Assembly (NCBI GenBank): GCA_028875335.1
Contig: JAPPEF010000064.1
Coordinates: 1 to 26,061 of the forward strand
DNA: 26,061 nucleotides
Origin: Gemmatimonadota bacterium
GTDB taxonomy: Bacteria > Latescibacterota > UBA2968 > UBA8231
Reading direction: 5' to 3'
Within the stretch, counting starts at the first letter, position 1. Every line of letters begins with the position of its first letter. The notes beneath the pieces were generated by a model. The model was not told where the DNA came from and searched no databases. It saw only the letters and a list, made by a program, of their open reading frames with translations. This document shows, in pieces, positions 1-7,564 of the stretch. The translations under genes were made by a program, and so were the position numbers.

Positions 1-1585
1 CGTTGTTGGCGATGGACTTGAGGGTGATGTGGGGGACGCGCTCGTACACGAAGCCTTGGCGGATGTCGTTGTACGTGGGCGCTTCTGAGGGGACCTTGCG
101 GGCCAGCTCAGCTTCTTTGATTTGGCCGTCGCGGCTGTCGGCGAGCAGGTAGTAGGGATAGCGGGCACCCATGACGCGGGCGCGGGCGAGCGCAAGGGCG
201 ACGCGGGAAGTGTCGATGGTGATCCAGCGGCGGCCCCACTGCTCAGCGACGTACGCGGTAGTGCCGGAGCCGCAGGTGGGGTCGAGGACGAGGTCTCCGG
301 GGTCGGTGGCCATGAGGATGCAGCGTTGGACGAGCTGCGTCGAAGTCTGAACGACGTAAACTTTGGGATCTGCACGACTCTGTACTGCACCACTAATATC
401 GTCCCAAAGGTTCCCAACAATAGCTACACTAAAGTCATCATGGAATCGTCGGTAGTTGAGCTTTCCGCGGCCTGACGCATACAATCTATCGGCAAGGGCC
501 AATCGTTTTAGACCATCTGAGGTAGTCTTGAAAGTCCCAGCACCGGGATCAAAATTTCGACCATTCCAAACAAACGAGATAACATCTCCTTCACCAGCGG
601 GGCGGGAACTCGTAATGTTATCTAGTCGATACCTCCTCCCATCAGAGTCGATTTGAGAATATCGGCTCTCAGCATTCTCACTTCTAGGTTGGTATGCTGA
701 CCTAAACTTTATTTGGGTACTACTTCTTCCGTACCAGAGGATAAAGTCAGTAGTCGCTCCCAGAAGACTAGCCCCTTCGCTCGTTGTCTTTCGGACGGTA
801 ATGAGACTAACAAAATTCTCCTCCCCAAACACCTCGTCCATCACCGCCCGCACCCGATGCACATTCTCGTCCCCAATCTGCACGAAAACCGACCCGCTCT
901 CCGTCAACAAATCCCGCGCCACCGTCAGCCGATCCCGCAAATACGTCAAATACGAATGAATCCCATCCCGCCACGTATCCCGAAACGCCTTCACCTGCTC
1001 CGGCTCGCGCGTAATGTGCCCAGCGTTGCCATCCTTGACGTCGCGGCTGGTCGTTGACCACTGGAAGTTGGAGTTGAACTTGATGCCGTAGGGCGGGTCG
1101 ATGTAGATGCACTGCACCTTGCCGCGCAGCCCCTCCCGCTCCGCCAGCGACGCCATCACCTGCAAGCTATCGCCTAAGATCATCCGATTCGACCAGTTGG
1201 CGTTGTGCTGGTAAAACTCCGTCTGCGCGTCCGCACTCGGCAGCCCGTTAAAATCCGCGAACAAATCCGTCTGCAAGTTAGCTTCGCCGTCCCCCGTCTC
1301 CTTGCTCCGCTGCCGCAAATCGTCAATCAACACCTTCGGATGCACCTTCTCCTGAATGAACAGCGGCGGCGCTTGCACCACTAGATCCGACCAGTTCTGC
1401 TCATCCTTCCCGCGCCAAACAAGCTGCGGATCGAGATCCCGATTGCGCCGCTCATACGCAACCCTAATCGGATTCCGGTCATCCTCCGCCATCACCGCCT
1501 GATACTCAGCCGTGGGAATATTCTTCCGCGATGCGTCCTCGTGCCGCAGAGTTTCGACGGTCTTGGTCGATGTTCGTTTAGCCAT
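1..1585 (-). CDS. mod: Type III-like DNA methyltransferase, Mod subunit (partial, C-terminus beyond window)
   Basis: This reading frame is open from the ATG at 1585 to the window edge, giving 528 residues without a stop. It has the adenine/cytosine-N4 methyltransferase motif IV DPPYG at residues 163-167, preceded by QCIYI, and the SAM-binding motif LDPTCGSGTT at 434-443. Motif IV before motif I, with about 270 residues between, is the beta-class order of Type III Mod proteins. Family landmarks in between include a YRLDN stretch near residue 315, LWDD near 400 and VYVVQT near 415. In this family Mod methylates one strand of an asymmetric site and supplies specificity to Res. The start codon directly abuts the hepT stop (TAA then ATG), with GAGGA about 10 bases upstream, so translational coupling is likely. 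The segment from about 350 to 780, the expected target recognition domain, is much less GC-rich than either flank. The methylated sequence cannot be predicted from what is visible. Confidence 0.93.
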   Translation of the reverse strand, partial: MAKRTSTKTVETLRHEDASRKNIPTAEYQAVMAEDDRNPIRVAYERRNRDLDPQLVWRGKDEQNWSDLVVQAPPLFIQEKVHPKVLIDDLRQRSKETGDGEANLQTDLFADFNGLPSADAQTEFYQHNANWSNRMILGDSLQVMASLAEREGLRGKVQCIYIDPPYGIKFNSNFQWSTTSRDVKDGNAGHITREPEQVKAFRDTWRDGIHSYLTYLRDRLTVARDLLTESGSVFVQIGDENVHRVRAVMDEVFGEENFVSLITVRKTTSEGASLLGATTDFILWYGRSSTQIKFRSAYQPRSENAESRYSQIDSDGRRYRLDNITSSRPAGEGDVISFVWNGRNFDPGAGTFKTTSDGLKRLALADRLYASGRGKLNYRRFHDDFSVAIVGNLWDDISGAVQSRADPKVYVVQTSTQLVQRCILMATDPGDLVLDPTCGSGTTAYVAEQWGRRWITIDTSRVALALARARVMGARYPYYLLADSRDGQIKEAELARKVPSEAPTYNDIRQGFVYERVPHITLKSIANN

Positions 1586-1957
1586 TTATACGGAATCCTC
1601 GTTGGTCGTGTTCAACAGGTTGCGCAATTCGGGCAGCAGTTTCGGAACATCCGTCTGGATAATGTCCCATATAACGTCGTCGTCTATACCCAGATAACCG
1701 TGAGCTAGACGATTTCTCGTTCCTATAATATCGCGCCATTGAATTTCAGGATGCGCCTCACGTACTTCACTCGGGATGTGGGTTGCAGCCTCGCCGATCA
1801 GTTCCAAATTGCGGAGGGTAGCATCATAGACAAGCGTTTCAGCGGTGAACGCCTCTTGGTCCAATCCATCCGTATAAGACAAAACTTTTTCGCCAAAGTC
1901 GATCATGTCCTGAATATAGAGCCGCCAACTACGTTCTTCTTCGTGGATATCAGACAT
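1586..1957 (-). CDS. hepT: HepT-like HEPN toxin (DUF86 family)
   Basis: A 123-residue, probably all-helical protein of the HepT/DUF86 family. It carries the HEPN RX4HXY motif as R81, H86 and Y88 in the string RNRLAHGY, placed as in known HepT ribonuclease toxins. In studied pairs the partner MntA AMPylates a tyrosine of HepT near this motif and silences it; Y88 is the obvious candidate here, by inference. The ATG at 1957 overlaps the 3' end of mntA by 8 bases, and a GGGAG sits about 9 bases upstream inside mntA. Its TAA stop touches the mod start codon. Local GC falls below 45% in places, for example 1861-1920, well under the neighbouring chromosomal genes. Family assignment is firm; toxicity in this host is inferred. 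Confidence 0.9.
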   Translation of the reverse strand: MSDIHEEERSWRLYIQDMIDFGEKVLSYTDGLDQEAFTAETLVYDATLRNLELIGEAATHIPSEVREAHPEIQWRDIIGTRNRLAHGYLGIDDDVIWDIIQTDVPKLLPELRNLLNTTNEDSV

Positions 1958-2240
1958 TGACCATCTCCCGCTCTATATATGGACGCATCTCCTCCCGCAG
2001 CGCTTTGTCCGTTACCAGATCAACCGGACGCCCCAGCAAATCTTCAATATAGAACTGAACGCCAAAATACCGCTTTGACGTCGCCGGCGAGTCGAACCAC
2101 ACTAGGATGTCCACATCGCTGTCGTCCGTAGCTTGGTCGCGGACGATTGACCCGAATAAGGCGAGATCCACAACGCCGAAACGCTGCACAAGGATCGCCT
2201 TGTGCGCTCGGAGTACGTTTAGGACTTCATCTCTGTTCAT
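1950..2240 (-). CDS. mntA: MntA-like minimal nucleotidyltransferase antitoxin
   Basis: A 96-residue minimal nucleotidyltransferase. The signature GSX10DXD is complete: G30, S31, then D42 and D44 in SDVDILV, preceded by the strand LALFG. A later acidic position lies in the GRPVDLV string near residue 75. Proteins of this family transfer AMP to the partner HEPN toxin and act as its antitoxin. The ATG at 2240 has a clear GGAGAG ribosome site 7 bases upstream. It lies 46 bases after res and overlaps hepT by 8 bases, the usual antitoxin-first tight pairing. The 46-base gap (2241-2286) is AT-rich and holds a small inverted repeat TATT-AATC-AATA at 2262-2273, which could be an operator, but I see no convincing promoter hexamers there. 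Confidence 0.9.
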   Translation of the reverse strand: MNRDEVLNVLRAHKAILVQRFGVVDLALFGSIVRDQATDDSDVDILVWFDSPATSKRYFGVQFYIEDLLGRPVDLVTDKALREEMRPYIEREMVNV

Positions 2241-2286
2241 TAGAACTCTCCGATATACACATATTAATCAATACAATGTTCGATCC

Positions 2287-5200
2287 CTACCCCTTTGACC
2301 GAAACCCCTCAACCAACCGATTGAACGCGGCGTCCATCCCGTACACATCCGTGAACTCGGCAAAAGCCCAGCGCCCGTAATCTCCGTGATTATTCACACC
2401 AGGTACCCAATAGGTATCCATGGTCGTCTTCTTGTCCTTGGCGTCTTCCCCTCGATAGCCCTTGATCTCGACGATCAGATTCAGCAGATCGTCGTCGCCA
2501 CGACCATCATCAACGAGGACGATAAAGTCCGGCAGGTACGTCCGCATTTCCGACCCACGACGATAGGGTACCTCCAAGCCGAGATTGTGGTTCTTGACGT
2601 AGGCTTTGACGTGCGGATGGGATTCAGCAACACGGCAAAACTCTCCTTCCCAGCCGCTGTCGAGAACGATCCAATTGATATGGCAACGGCGGGGATCAGC
2701 CTGCCAGCGGCTAGTCTTAGTCGTGTTGAAATTCACGTGTGCTGTCGAACCGACGGGATTGTACGGATCGAGCACCGCTTTGACCGGGCGACTGTCGATC
2801 CCCTCGCGCGTGATGGCGGCAAAGATGCGCTCGCAGGCCGTGTCGGCCAGTTCTTGATACATAAGTTGGGCGGGAAAGGTGTCGCCCTTGCAGTCGAGAT
2901 AGCCATCGAGCCACTGTCGGGCGATGCGCTTGAGCTGACCGAAGAGATAGAGCTTAGGCTCTTCGCCCGGATCGCGGAACTTGGTGTAGAGCAGACGTTG
3001 GGTCAGATGAAACAGGAGGGTCGAGGTACGCAGGTCGTTGGTATGAACCAAATTGAGATCCACGCCCTCGCCGATAATGCCTTGATTTCTTGTCTTCGAC
3101 GGACCAACCAGATCAGGCGTCAGTTCCAACATTGAGTCCTTGTTGAACTCGGCCTTAAGCCGCTCTTCCGGCAATTCCACCCGATACCCAGCCACCCGAG
3201 GAAAACAAATCTCCAACGCATCCCGTTCGGGCCGCACGGCTCGCACCTGAACGGTCTCTCGCGGCTGCTTCGGCGGGGCCACAACGGGCTTGGCCGTAAA
3301 GTCGAACGGAATGCCCAAAACATCTGCGTACTCGACATCGAACAAGCCGTCTTCATTTAGCTCGTAAGACTGCCGTCGCAATGCCCGGCCAATGACCTGC
3401 TCGCAAAGCAACTGCGTCCCAAAAGCGCGCACGCCCAACACATGACTGACAGTATTCGCATCCCACCCCTCCGTGAGCATCGACACCGACACCACGCAGC
3501 GAATCGAATCCCCCAGCCGCCCCGGCTTGCCCACGGTATTCATAACCTCGCGGAGCAACTCTTGGTCGCTGATGTTCTCGGCCTGACGGCGGTCGCCAGT
3601 GCGCTCGATGATCTCCCGCCGAAAGCGATCAATCTCGTCGGTAGCCATATTGCGGAAGTTCCTATCGAGCGCGTCGCCAGACTCCAATTGTTCGCTGTCA
3701 ATCAACAGCGTGCGAGGCCGTGGGTACTGGTTGCCCTGCTCGTCAAAGTTGCGAAACAGTTCCAAGCGACCGTTTACCAGCGTCGTCGAGCCATCCTCGT
3801 TCTCTCGGTGGAAACCGGATATGTAGTCGTACACCAACTTGGAGGTCGAGGTATTATTGCAGACCACGATGAAGCACGGCGGGACGACAATGCCCTCCTT
3901 CCTCTTCTCCATCAACTCAAAAGTTTGCTGATAATGTCCGTACAGGGCGTCCAGCGCGGTCTGTAGCTGTATAGGCAGACTGAGGGGATCGAGGGTCTTA
4001 GCCTTGCCCCGCCCTTTCTTCGGCATGTCGCTGCGGATGTGTTCCCATAGATTGCGGAACTTGGGCATTTCGCCGTCGGGGATGTTGTCAGCCACCGGCA
4101 CGCGGGGCAGTTTGACGATGCCGCATTCAATGGCGTCCATGAGCGAGAAGTCGCACATCGTCCAAGGGAATAACGTGCCTTCGGCATAGCCCGACCCTCG
4201 CAAAAAGAAGGGCGTCGCCGAAAGATCCATCACCCGGTTGATGCCCAATTTGTCGCCGACGATTTCCAACCCCGAAATCCACAGCCGCGCCGCCTCCGTA
4301 TTTTTTTCAGCTTCCCTTCTGTCATCCCCCTTGAGCTCGTCTTCCTCCCCCTCGCCCGGCTTTTCGCGATAGCAGTGGTGCGCCTCGTCGTTGAGGATCA
4401 AGACGTTCTTCATACCCATGAGCTCGGGCATCACCCGCTGCAGCATTTGCCCCTCGGTCTCCAAGGTCGTCAGCATCTCGCCCCGTCCCTGCAGCAAGGA
4501 ACGACCACCCTTGGAAAGCTCCATGCGTTCGCGCAGCTTGAAGGCGTGGTAGTTGGTGATGACGATCTTGGCCTTTTCCAAGTCGGAAAGCATGTCGTTC
4601 GGAACTAACTCGCGGCTCTGGTAGTAACTATCCGGATCGTTCGGCTGCAGTACGCGCAGGCGGTCCTTGATAGTGATGCCGGGCGTGACCACCAAGAAAC
4701 CACGCGTGAAGCGGCGGCTCTGGGGCCGACGCACCGAGTTGACGGTCTGCCAAGCAATCAACATCGCCATGACCGTGGTCTTGCCAGTGCCGGTCGCCAA
4801 CTTGAGCGCCAACCGTGGCAGTGGCAGGTCTGGATTGGCGTTGTTGTTGGCGCTCTCTAGATGGTCGAGAAAGTCCCTACCGGATCGCGTGTTAGACGCA
4901 ACTTCGGTGAGCCAAATAGCAGTCTCCACCGCTTCGACCTGACAAAAGAAAGGCCGAGTGCCACTAAAGCGGTGGTGCCGCCAGTGCTGGAGCAAGCGCG
5001 CCGTTTCCGGCGTCACCTGCCATTGGCTCGGATTCGGCAGTTCGCGCCAGCGGTCAACCTGCTGGCGAACTCCGTTGATCGTCTGCATCAATTCGTATTG
5101 CTGATTATCTGTCTCAAGCTCTCTCGCGGCCTTGTCAAACACAAAGGAGGCTTGATTCGCAGATGATCCCCTTTGCTTCTTCGATGTCGGGACCGCCGAG

Positions 5201-5331
5201 ATGAATGAGGCCCGTCTTCGGCTTTCAACGATCTGCTGCGTCGGCTGCCCAGTCTCGTCCAATTCCCAGTGCCGACTCGGGCGCTCGTAAGGCGAGTTGA
5301 GGACCGGCTGTTCAAAGAATAGATCAGTCAA
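2287..5331 (-). CDS. res: Type III-like restriction enzyme, Res subunit (SF2 helicase plus PD-(D/E)XK nuclease)
   Basis: A 1014-residue protein. Superfamily 2 helicase motifs appear in order: Walker A ATGTGKTT at 179-186 (K184), Walker B DEAHH at 315-319, SATP at 371-374, TEGWDANTV at 620-628 and the arginine-finger motif QVIGRALRR at 645-653. A C-terminal PD-(D/E)XK nuclease is visible as LPDF (D935) followed by VEIKGYR (E955, K957). Res proteins translocate or slide along DNA using ATP and cut near unmodified sites together with Mod. All catalytic residues look intact. The frame's only suitable start is TTG at 5331; the next in-frame stop upstream lies near 5375, no ATG or GTG occurs in between, and the next internal Met is too far downstream. 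No strong ribosome site sits close to the TTG, so the exact start is uncertain. The gene begins 25 bases after the alcohol dehydrogenase stop and may be co-transcribed with it. Here res precedes mod and is separated from it by mntA-hepT. Confidence 0.92.
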   Translation of the reverse strand: MTDLFFEQPVLNSPYERPSRHWELDETGQPTQQIVESRRRASFISAVPTSKKQRGSSANQASFVFDKAARELETDNQQYELMQTINGVRQQVDRWRELPNPSQWQVTPETARLLQHWRHHRFSGTRPFFCQVEAVETAIWLTEVASNTRSGRDFLDHLESANNNANPDLPLPRLALKLATGTGKTTVMAMLIAWQTVNSVRRPQSRRFTRGFLVVTPGITIKDRLRVLQPNDPDSYYQSRELVPNDMLSDLEKAKIVITNYHAFKLRERMELSKGGRSLLQGRGEMLTTLETEGQMLQRVMPELMGMKNVLILNDEAHHCYREKPGEGEEDELKGDDRREAEKNTEAARLWISGLEIVGDKLGINRVMDLSATPFFLRGSGYAEGTLFPWTMCDFSLMDAIECGIVKLPRVPVADNIPDGEMPKFRNLWEHIRSDMPKKGRGKAKTLDPLSLPIQLQTALDALYGHYQQTFELMEKRKEGIVVPPCFIVVCNNTSTSKLVYDYISGFHRENEDGSTTLVNGRLELFRNFDEQGNQYPRPRTLLIDSEQLESGDALDRNFRNMATDEIDRFRREIIERTGDRRQAENISDQELLREVMNTVGKPGRLGDSIRCVVSVSMLTEGWDANTVSHVLGVRAFGTQLLCEQVIGRALRRQSYELNEDGLFDVEYADVLGIPFDFTAKPVVAPPKQPRETVQVRAVRPERDALEICFPRVAGYRVELPEERLKAEFNKDSMLELTPDLVGPSKTRNQGIIGEGVDLNLVHTNDLRTSTLLFHLTQRLLYTKFRDPGEEPKLYLFGQLKRIARQWLDGYLDCKGDTFPAQLMYQELADTACERIFAAITREGIDSRPVKAVLDPYNPVGSTAHVNFNTTKTSRWQADPRRCHINWIVLDSGWEGEFCRVAESHPHVKAYVKNHNLGLEVPYRRGSEMRTYLPDFIVLVDDGRGDDDLLNLIVEIKGYRGEDAKDKKTTMDTYWVPGVNNHGDYGRWAFAEFTDVYGMDAAFNRLVEGFRSKG

Positions 5332-5356
5332 AACGATGCACTTTCTGTATTTCCCC

Positions 5357-6391
5357 TCACCCCTGCGGCATAAACATCAGCTTAATCCCCTCCTGCCCCT
5401 CGGCCATATCAAAAGCCCGCTGCCATTCGCTCAGAGCAAAGTGGTGGGTAATCAGCTTCTCGCTGGGAATAAAGCCCCTCTCGATCAGCCGCAGCGCCCG
5501 CTTCCACGCCGGTCGCCGCTGCCCAATGCCGCCAGAGACCTGAAGCTCGTTGTAGGCGATCTTCTCGAAGTCGATCTCCACCGGCTCGCCCGGCAGACCC
5601 ATCTGGGAAAAGCGCCCCCGCTTGCGCACAAGTTCCAAAGCCAACCGCATAGCCGGTGCCACCCCCGCGCACTCGACCACCACGTCGGCACCATAGCCGC
5701 CGGTCAGCTCGCGCACCCGCGCTACCGGATCGCAGGCCGTAATATCGATTGTATGTTGCACGCCCAATTCCTCGGCCAATTTCAGCCGCTCAGTATCCCG
5801 CTCCGTGCCGCAGAGGATCACCGTCCCCCCCTCAGCTAGCGCCACCAGCGCCGAGAACAAACCCACCGGCCCAGGCCCGGTAATGGCGACAAAATCCCCA
5901 GCCGTCACGCCAGCCTGCTCAATAACCGAATGAACGCAGCAGGCCAACAACTCGGTTAGGGCACCAGCTTCAAACCCCACGCCCTCGGGCAGCTTGTGGA
6001 CGAACGTCGCATTGCAATAGGGCGCAAAGCAGCCGTGGTGCCAGTAGCCCATGACCTTGCGCTCGGGGCAGAGGTTGTAGTGCTCGCTCAAGCAGTAGTC
6101 GCAGTCGCCGCAGATGTACACGCTCGGCTCGCCAGTCACGCGGTCGCCCACCTGCACGTGGTCGCCAACCTCCGCGCCCTTTTCCACCACCACGCCGCTG
6201 AACTCGTGCCCCATGACGACCGGGGTCTGGATATTGTAGTTAATGGTATCGCGGTACACGTGTAGATCCGATCCGCAAATCCCCGTGGCCTGCACCTCGA
6301 CCTTCACCTGATTGGGGCCGGGCGGCGCGTCCGCTAAGTCGCGCAATTCGACAAATCCGTCGCCGCGCTGGTATTTGACCACTCCCTGCAT
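5357..6391 (-). CDS. Zinc-dependent medium-chain alcohol/polyol dehydrogenase
   Basis: A 344-residue cytosolic NAD(P)-dependent dehydrogenase of the MDR superfamily, closest in pattern to L-iditol/sorbitol and threonine dehydrogenases. Catalytic zinc ligands are C39 in GICGSD, H62 and E63 in GHE, with E147 a likely further ligand. The structural zinc loop has all four cysteines (94, 97, 100, 108). The Rossmann dinucleotide motif GPGPVG lies at 172-177, followed by the VVECAG string typical of the family. It should oxidise a secondary alcohol or polyol; the substrate cannot be told from sequence. The ATG at 6391 has AGGAG 7 bases upstream, lying inside the end of the preceding gene, whose stop is 2 bases away, so the two are almost certainly translated as a pair. 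Full length for the family. Confidence 0.92.
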   Translation of the reverse strand: MQGVVKYQRGDGFVELRDLADAPPGPNQVKVEVQATGICGSDLHVYRDTINYNIQTPVVMGHEFSGVVVEKGAEVGDHVQVGDRVTGEPSVYICGDCDYCLSEHYNLCPERKVMGYWHHGCFAPYCNATFVHKLPEGVGFEAGALTELLACCVHSVIEQAGVTAGDFVAITGPGPVGLFSALVALAEGGTVILCGTERDTERLKLAEELGVQHTIDITACDPVARVRELTGGYGADVVVECAGVAPAMRLALELVRKRGRFSQMGLPGEPVEIDFEKIAYNELQVSGGIGQRRPAWKRALRLIERGFIPSEKLITHHFALSEWQRAFDMAEGQEGIKLMFMPQG

Positions 6392-6393
6392 CG

Positions 6394-7404
6394 CTATTCT
6401 CCTTTTGCTAACTCGAGCCGGTCGCCCGCCTTGATCTCCCCGGTTGTGCGGAGCACTCGCAAGCTGGCGAGTCGGGTGCTGATGATCTCGGCGACCTCAA
6501 CGAGGGCGACAGACTCTGCGGGGTCTAGCCCCTCGGCCTTTATCCGCTCGTCGCCGGGATAGACGAAAAAGCGCAACCGCGGCCGTATGCCGTGCGCACT
6601 GCCGATATTGGCGTAAATGTCCTCGCTGTACACGGCGATGACCTCGGGCGCATCGCCCTCGAACACCAAGCCCTCCGGCTCGAAAGCAGCAGCTACCTTG
6701 TGCACCAATTCACCCACGGCCTCTACCGTCGCCTTGCCCAACAGGGTCTGGCGGAACTCCTCCGAGCCAAACTCTAGCTCCTTCAATCCGGCAAATTGCA
6801 GATCCTGCTCGCGCGGCTTGCCCAACAGGTCGAGCCCCAAGTCGCGGTCGGTGAGCTCGCGCTGCACCTCTGCCTTACCAATCGCGCTGCCGTCGTCAAC
6901 TCGCGCGATCTCGACGCTCATCTGCGCCACGGCCGAATAGGATTTGTAGCCTCCCAACAAGGGATCCCCCACCGACAGGCGGCGCATGTCGTAATCCTGC
7001 AACAGGCCCACGATTACAAAATCAGCCCCCAGCTCGCGGCCGATCGCGAGGGCCTTCTCGTGGTCGGCAAATCCCCACTCCAGCGCCAACTCGGCAACTG
7101 CGTCAAAAGGAACGACCTTCCAATTGCGAATGACCACTAGCTCTGCGCTGACCATATTGGCCAACTCGTATTCGACGTTCCACACGCCCTCGCGAAACCC
7201 CGATTTATCGACAAATGGCACCACGGCCACAAAGTCGGGCCGAGGGCCGAAGCCATAGCGCTGGCGCGCCTCTAAGTACTGCTCTAGCGCACTCGGCGGT
7301 GGCGGCGGCGGCTCGGGTTTCTGCCATTCCTCCGGGCCTCCCGCAGGAGAGGTCAGGGGGGCGCAACTACACCATAAAAGGAATGCAACGGTCCATTTTT
7401 TCAT
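6394..7404 (-). CDS. Envelope lipoprotein with CsgG/FlgT-like domains
   Basis: A 336-residue exported protein from the preferred ATG at 7404, which has GGTGG 8 bases upstream. An in-frame GTG at 7419 would add five residues before the signal and looks less likely. Residues 1-14 form a signal peptide (MKKWTVAFLLW) ending in a CSC; C14, preceded by Ser, is the probable but atypical lipidation site. A run of six prolines follows at 32-37. The FVAVVPFVDKSG string near 58-69 and the later GRELGADFVIVG resemble the CsgG/FlgO-type fold. The last 80 residues, with IGSAHGIRPRLRF, GE-IKAGDRL and alternating strands, look like the FlgT C-terminal domain. Such proteins sit on the periplasmic face of the outer membrane. 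No flagellar or curli gene lies nearby, so the role is unknown; coupling to the dehydrogenase is the only context. Confidence 0.75.
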   Translation of the reverse strand: MKKWTVAFLLWCSCAPLTSPAGGPEEWQKPEPPPPPPSALEQYLEARQRYGFGPRPDFVAVVPFVDKSGFREGVWNVEYELANMVSAELVVIRNWKVVPFDAVAELALEWGFADHEKALAIGRELGADFVIVGLLQDYDMRRLSVGDPLLGGYKSYSAVAQMSVEIARVDDGSAIGKAEVQRELTDRDLGLDLLGKPREQDLQFAGLKELEFGSEEFRQTLLGKATVEAVGELVHKVAAAFEPEGLVFEGDAPEVIAVYSEDIYANIGSAHGIRPRLRFFVYPGDERIKAEGLDPAESVALVEVAEIISTRLASLRVLRTTGEIKAGDRLELAKGE

Positions 7405-7433
7405 CGCGAATTCCACCAAGAAAAAGCGCGGTC

Positions 7434-7447
7434 ATGCCGCGTGGCAT
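7434..7447. repeat. Short inverted repeat in divergent control region
   Basis: ATGCC and GGCAT form a perfect 5-base inverted repeat around GCGT. It lies between the predicted minus-strand -10 element and the start of the lipoprotein gene, where it could be an operator half-site pair or a small mRNA hairpin. Function is not shown. Confidence 0.3.
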
Positions 7448-7476
7448 AAAAAGCGACCTGCCCCGTTCTATGTCAA
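7446..7476 (-). promoter_or_regulatory. Candidate sigma70-type promoter for the minus-strand run
   Basis: Reading the minus strand, a perfect TTGACA (7476-7471) is followed after 19 bases by TTTTAT (7451-7446). The spacing is long but the position, about 40 bases before the lipoprotein start codon, is right. It could drive the lipoprotein, the dehydrogenase and possibly the restriction-modification genes, because no terminator is apparent between them. Confidence 0.4.
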
Positions 7477-7496
7477 CGCGCAGCGCAGCGCGCATC

Positions 7497-7525
7497 TTGA
7501 CAGTGTTTTCCCTCGGCGATACGTT
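7497..7525 (+). promoter_or_regulatory. Candidate sigma70-type promoter for addBA
   Basis: A perfect TTGACA at 7497-7502 is followed after exactly 17 bases by TACGTT at 7520-7525, a moderate -10 match. Transcription would begin near 7532, about 30 bases before the addB start. It is back to back with the minus-strand promoter, the two TTGACA boxes being only 20 bases apart. Confidence 0.5.
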
Positions 7526-7564
7526 GCCAACACACCCCTCCACGCCACTCCCAACCTGCTACTA

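Noticed and set aside
122..1112. Several short frames on both strands that make the first kilobase look like broken or small genes
   Set aside because: A single minus-strand frame from 1585 to the edge has no stop and contains both methyltransferase motifs in order, so the region is one intact partial gene rather than a decayed one.
2386..3135. A 249-codon open frame on the plus strand
   Set aside because: It lies wholly opposite res, which has all helicase motifs. Its translation has no recognisable domain, and it is a mirror frame of GC-rich coding DNA.
5297..5839. A 180-codon plus-strand frame at the dehydrogenase/res junction
   Set aside because: It is opposite a full-length dehydrogenase with intact zinc and Rossmann motifs. 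The low-complexity translation and lack of a ribosome site argue against a gene.
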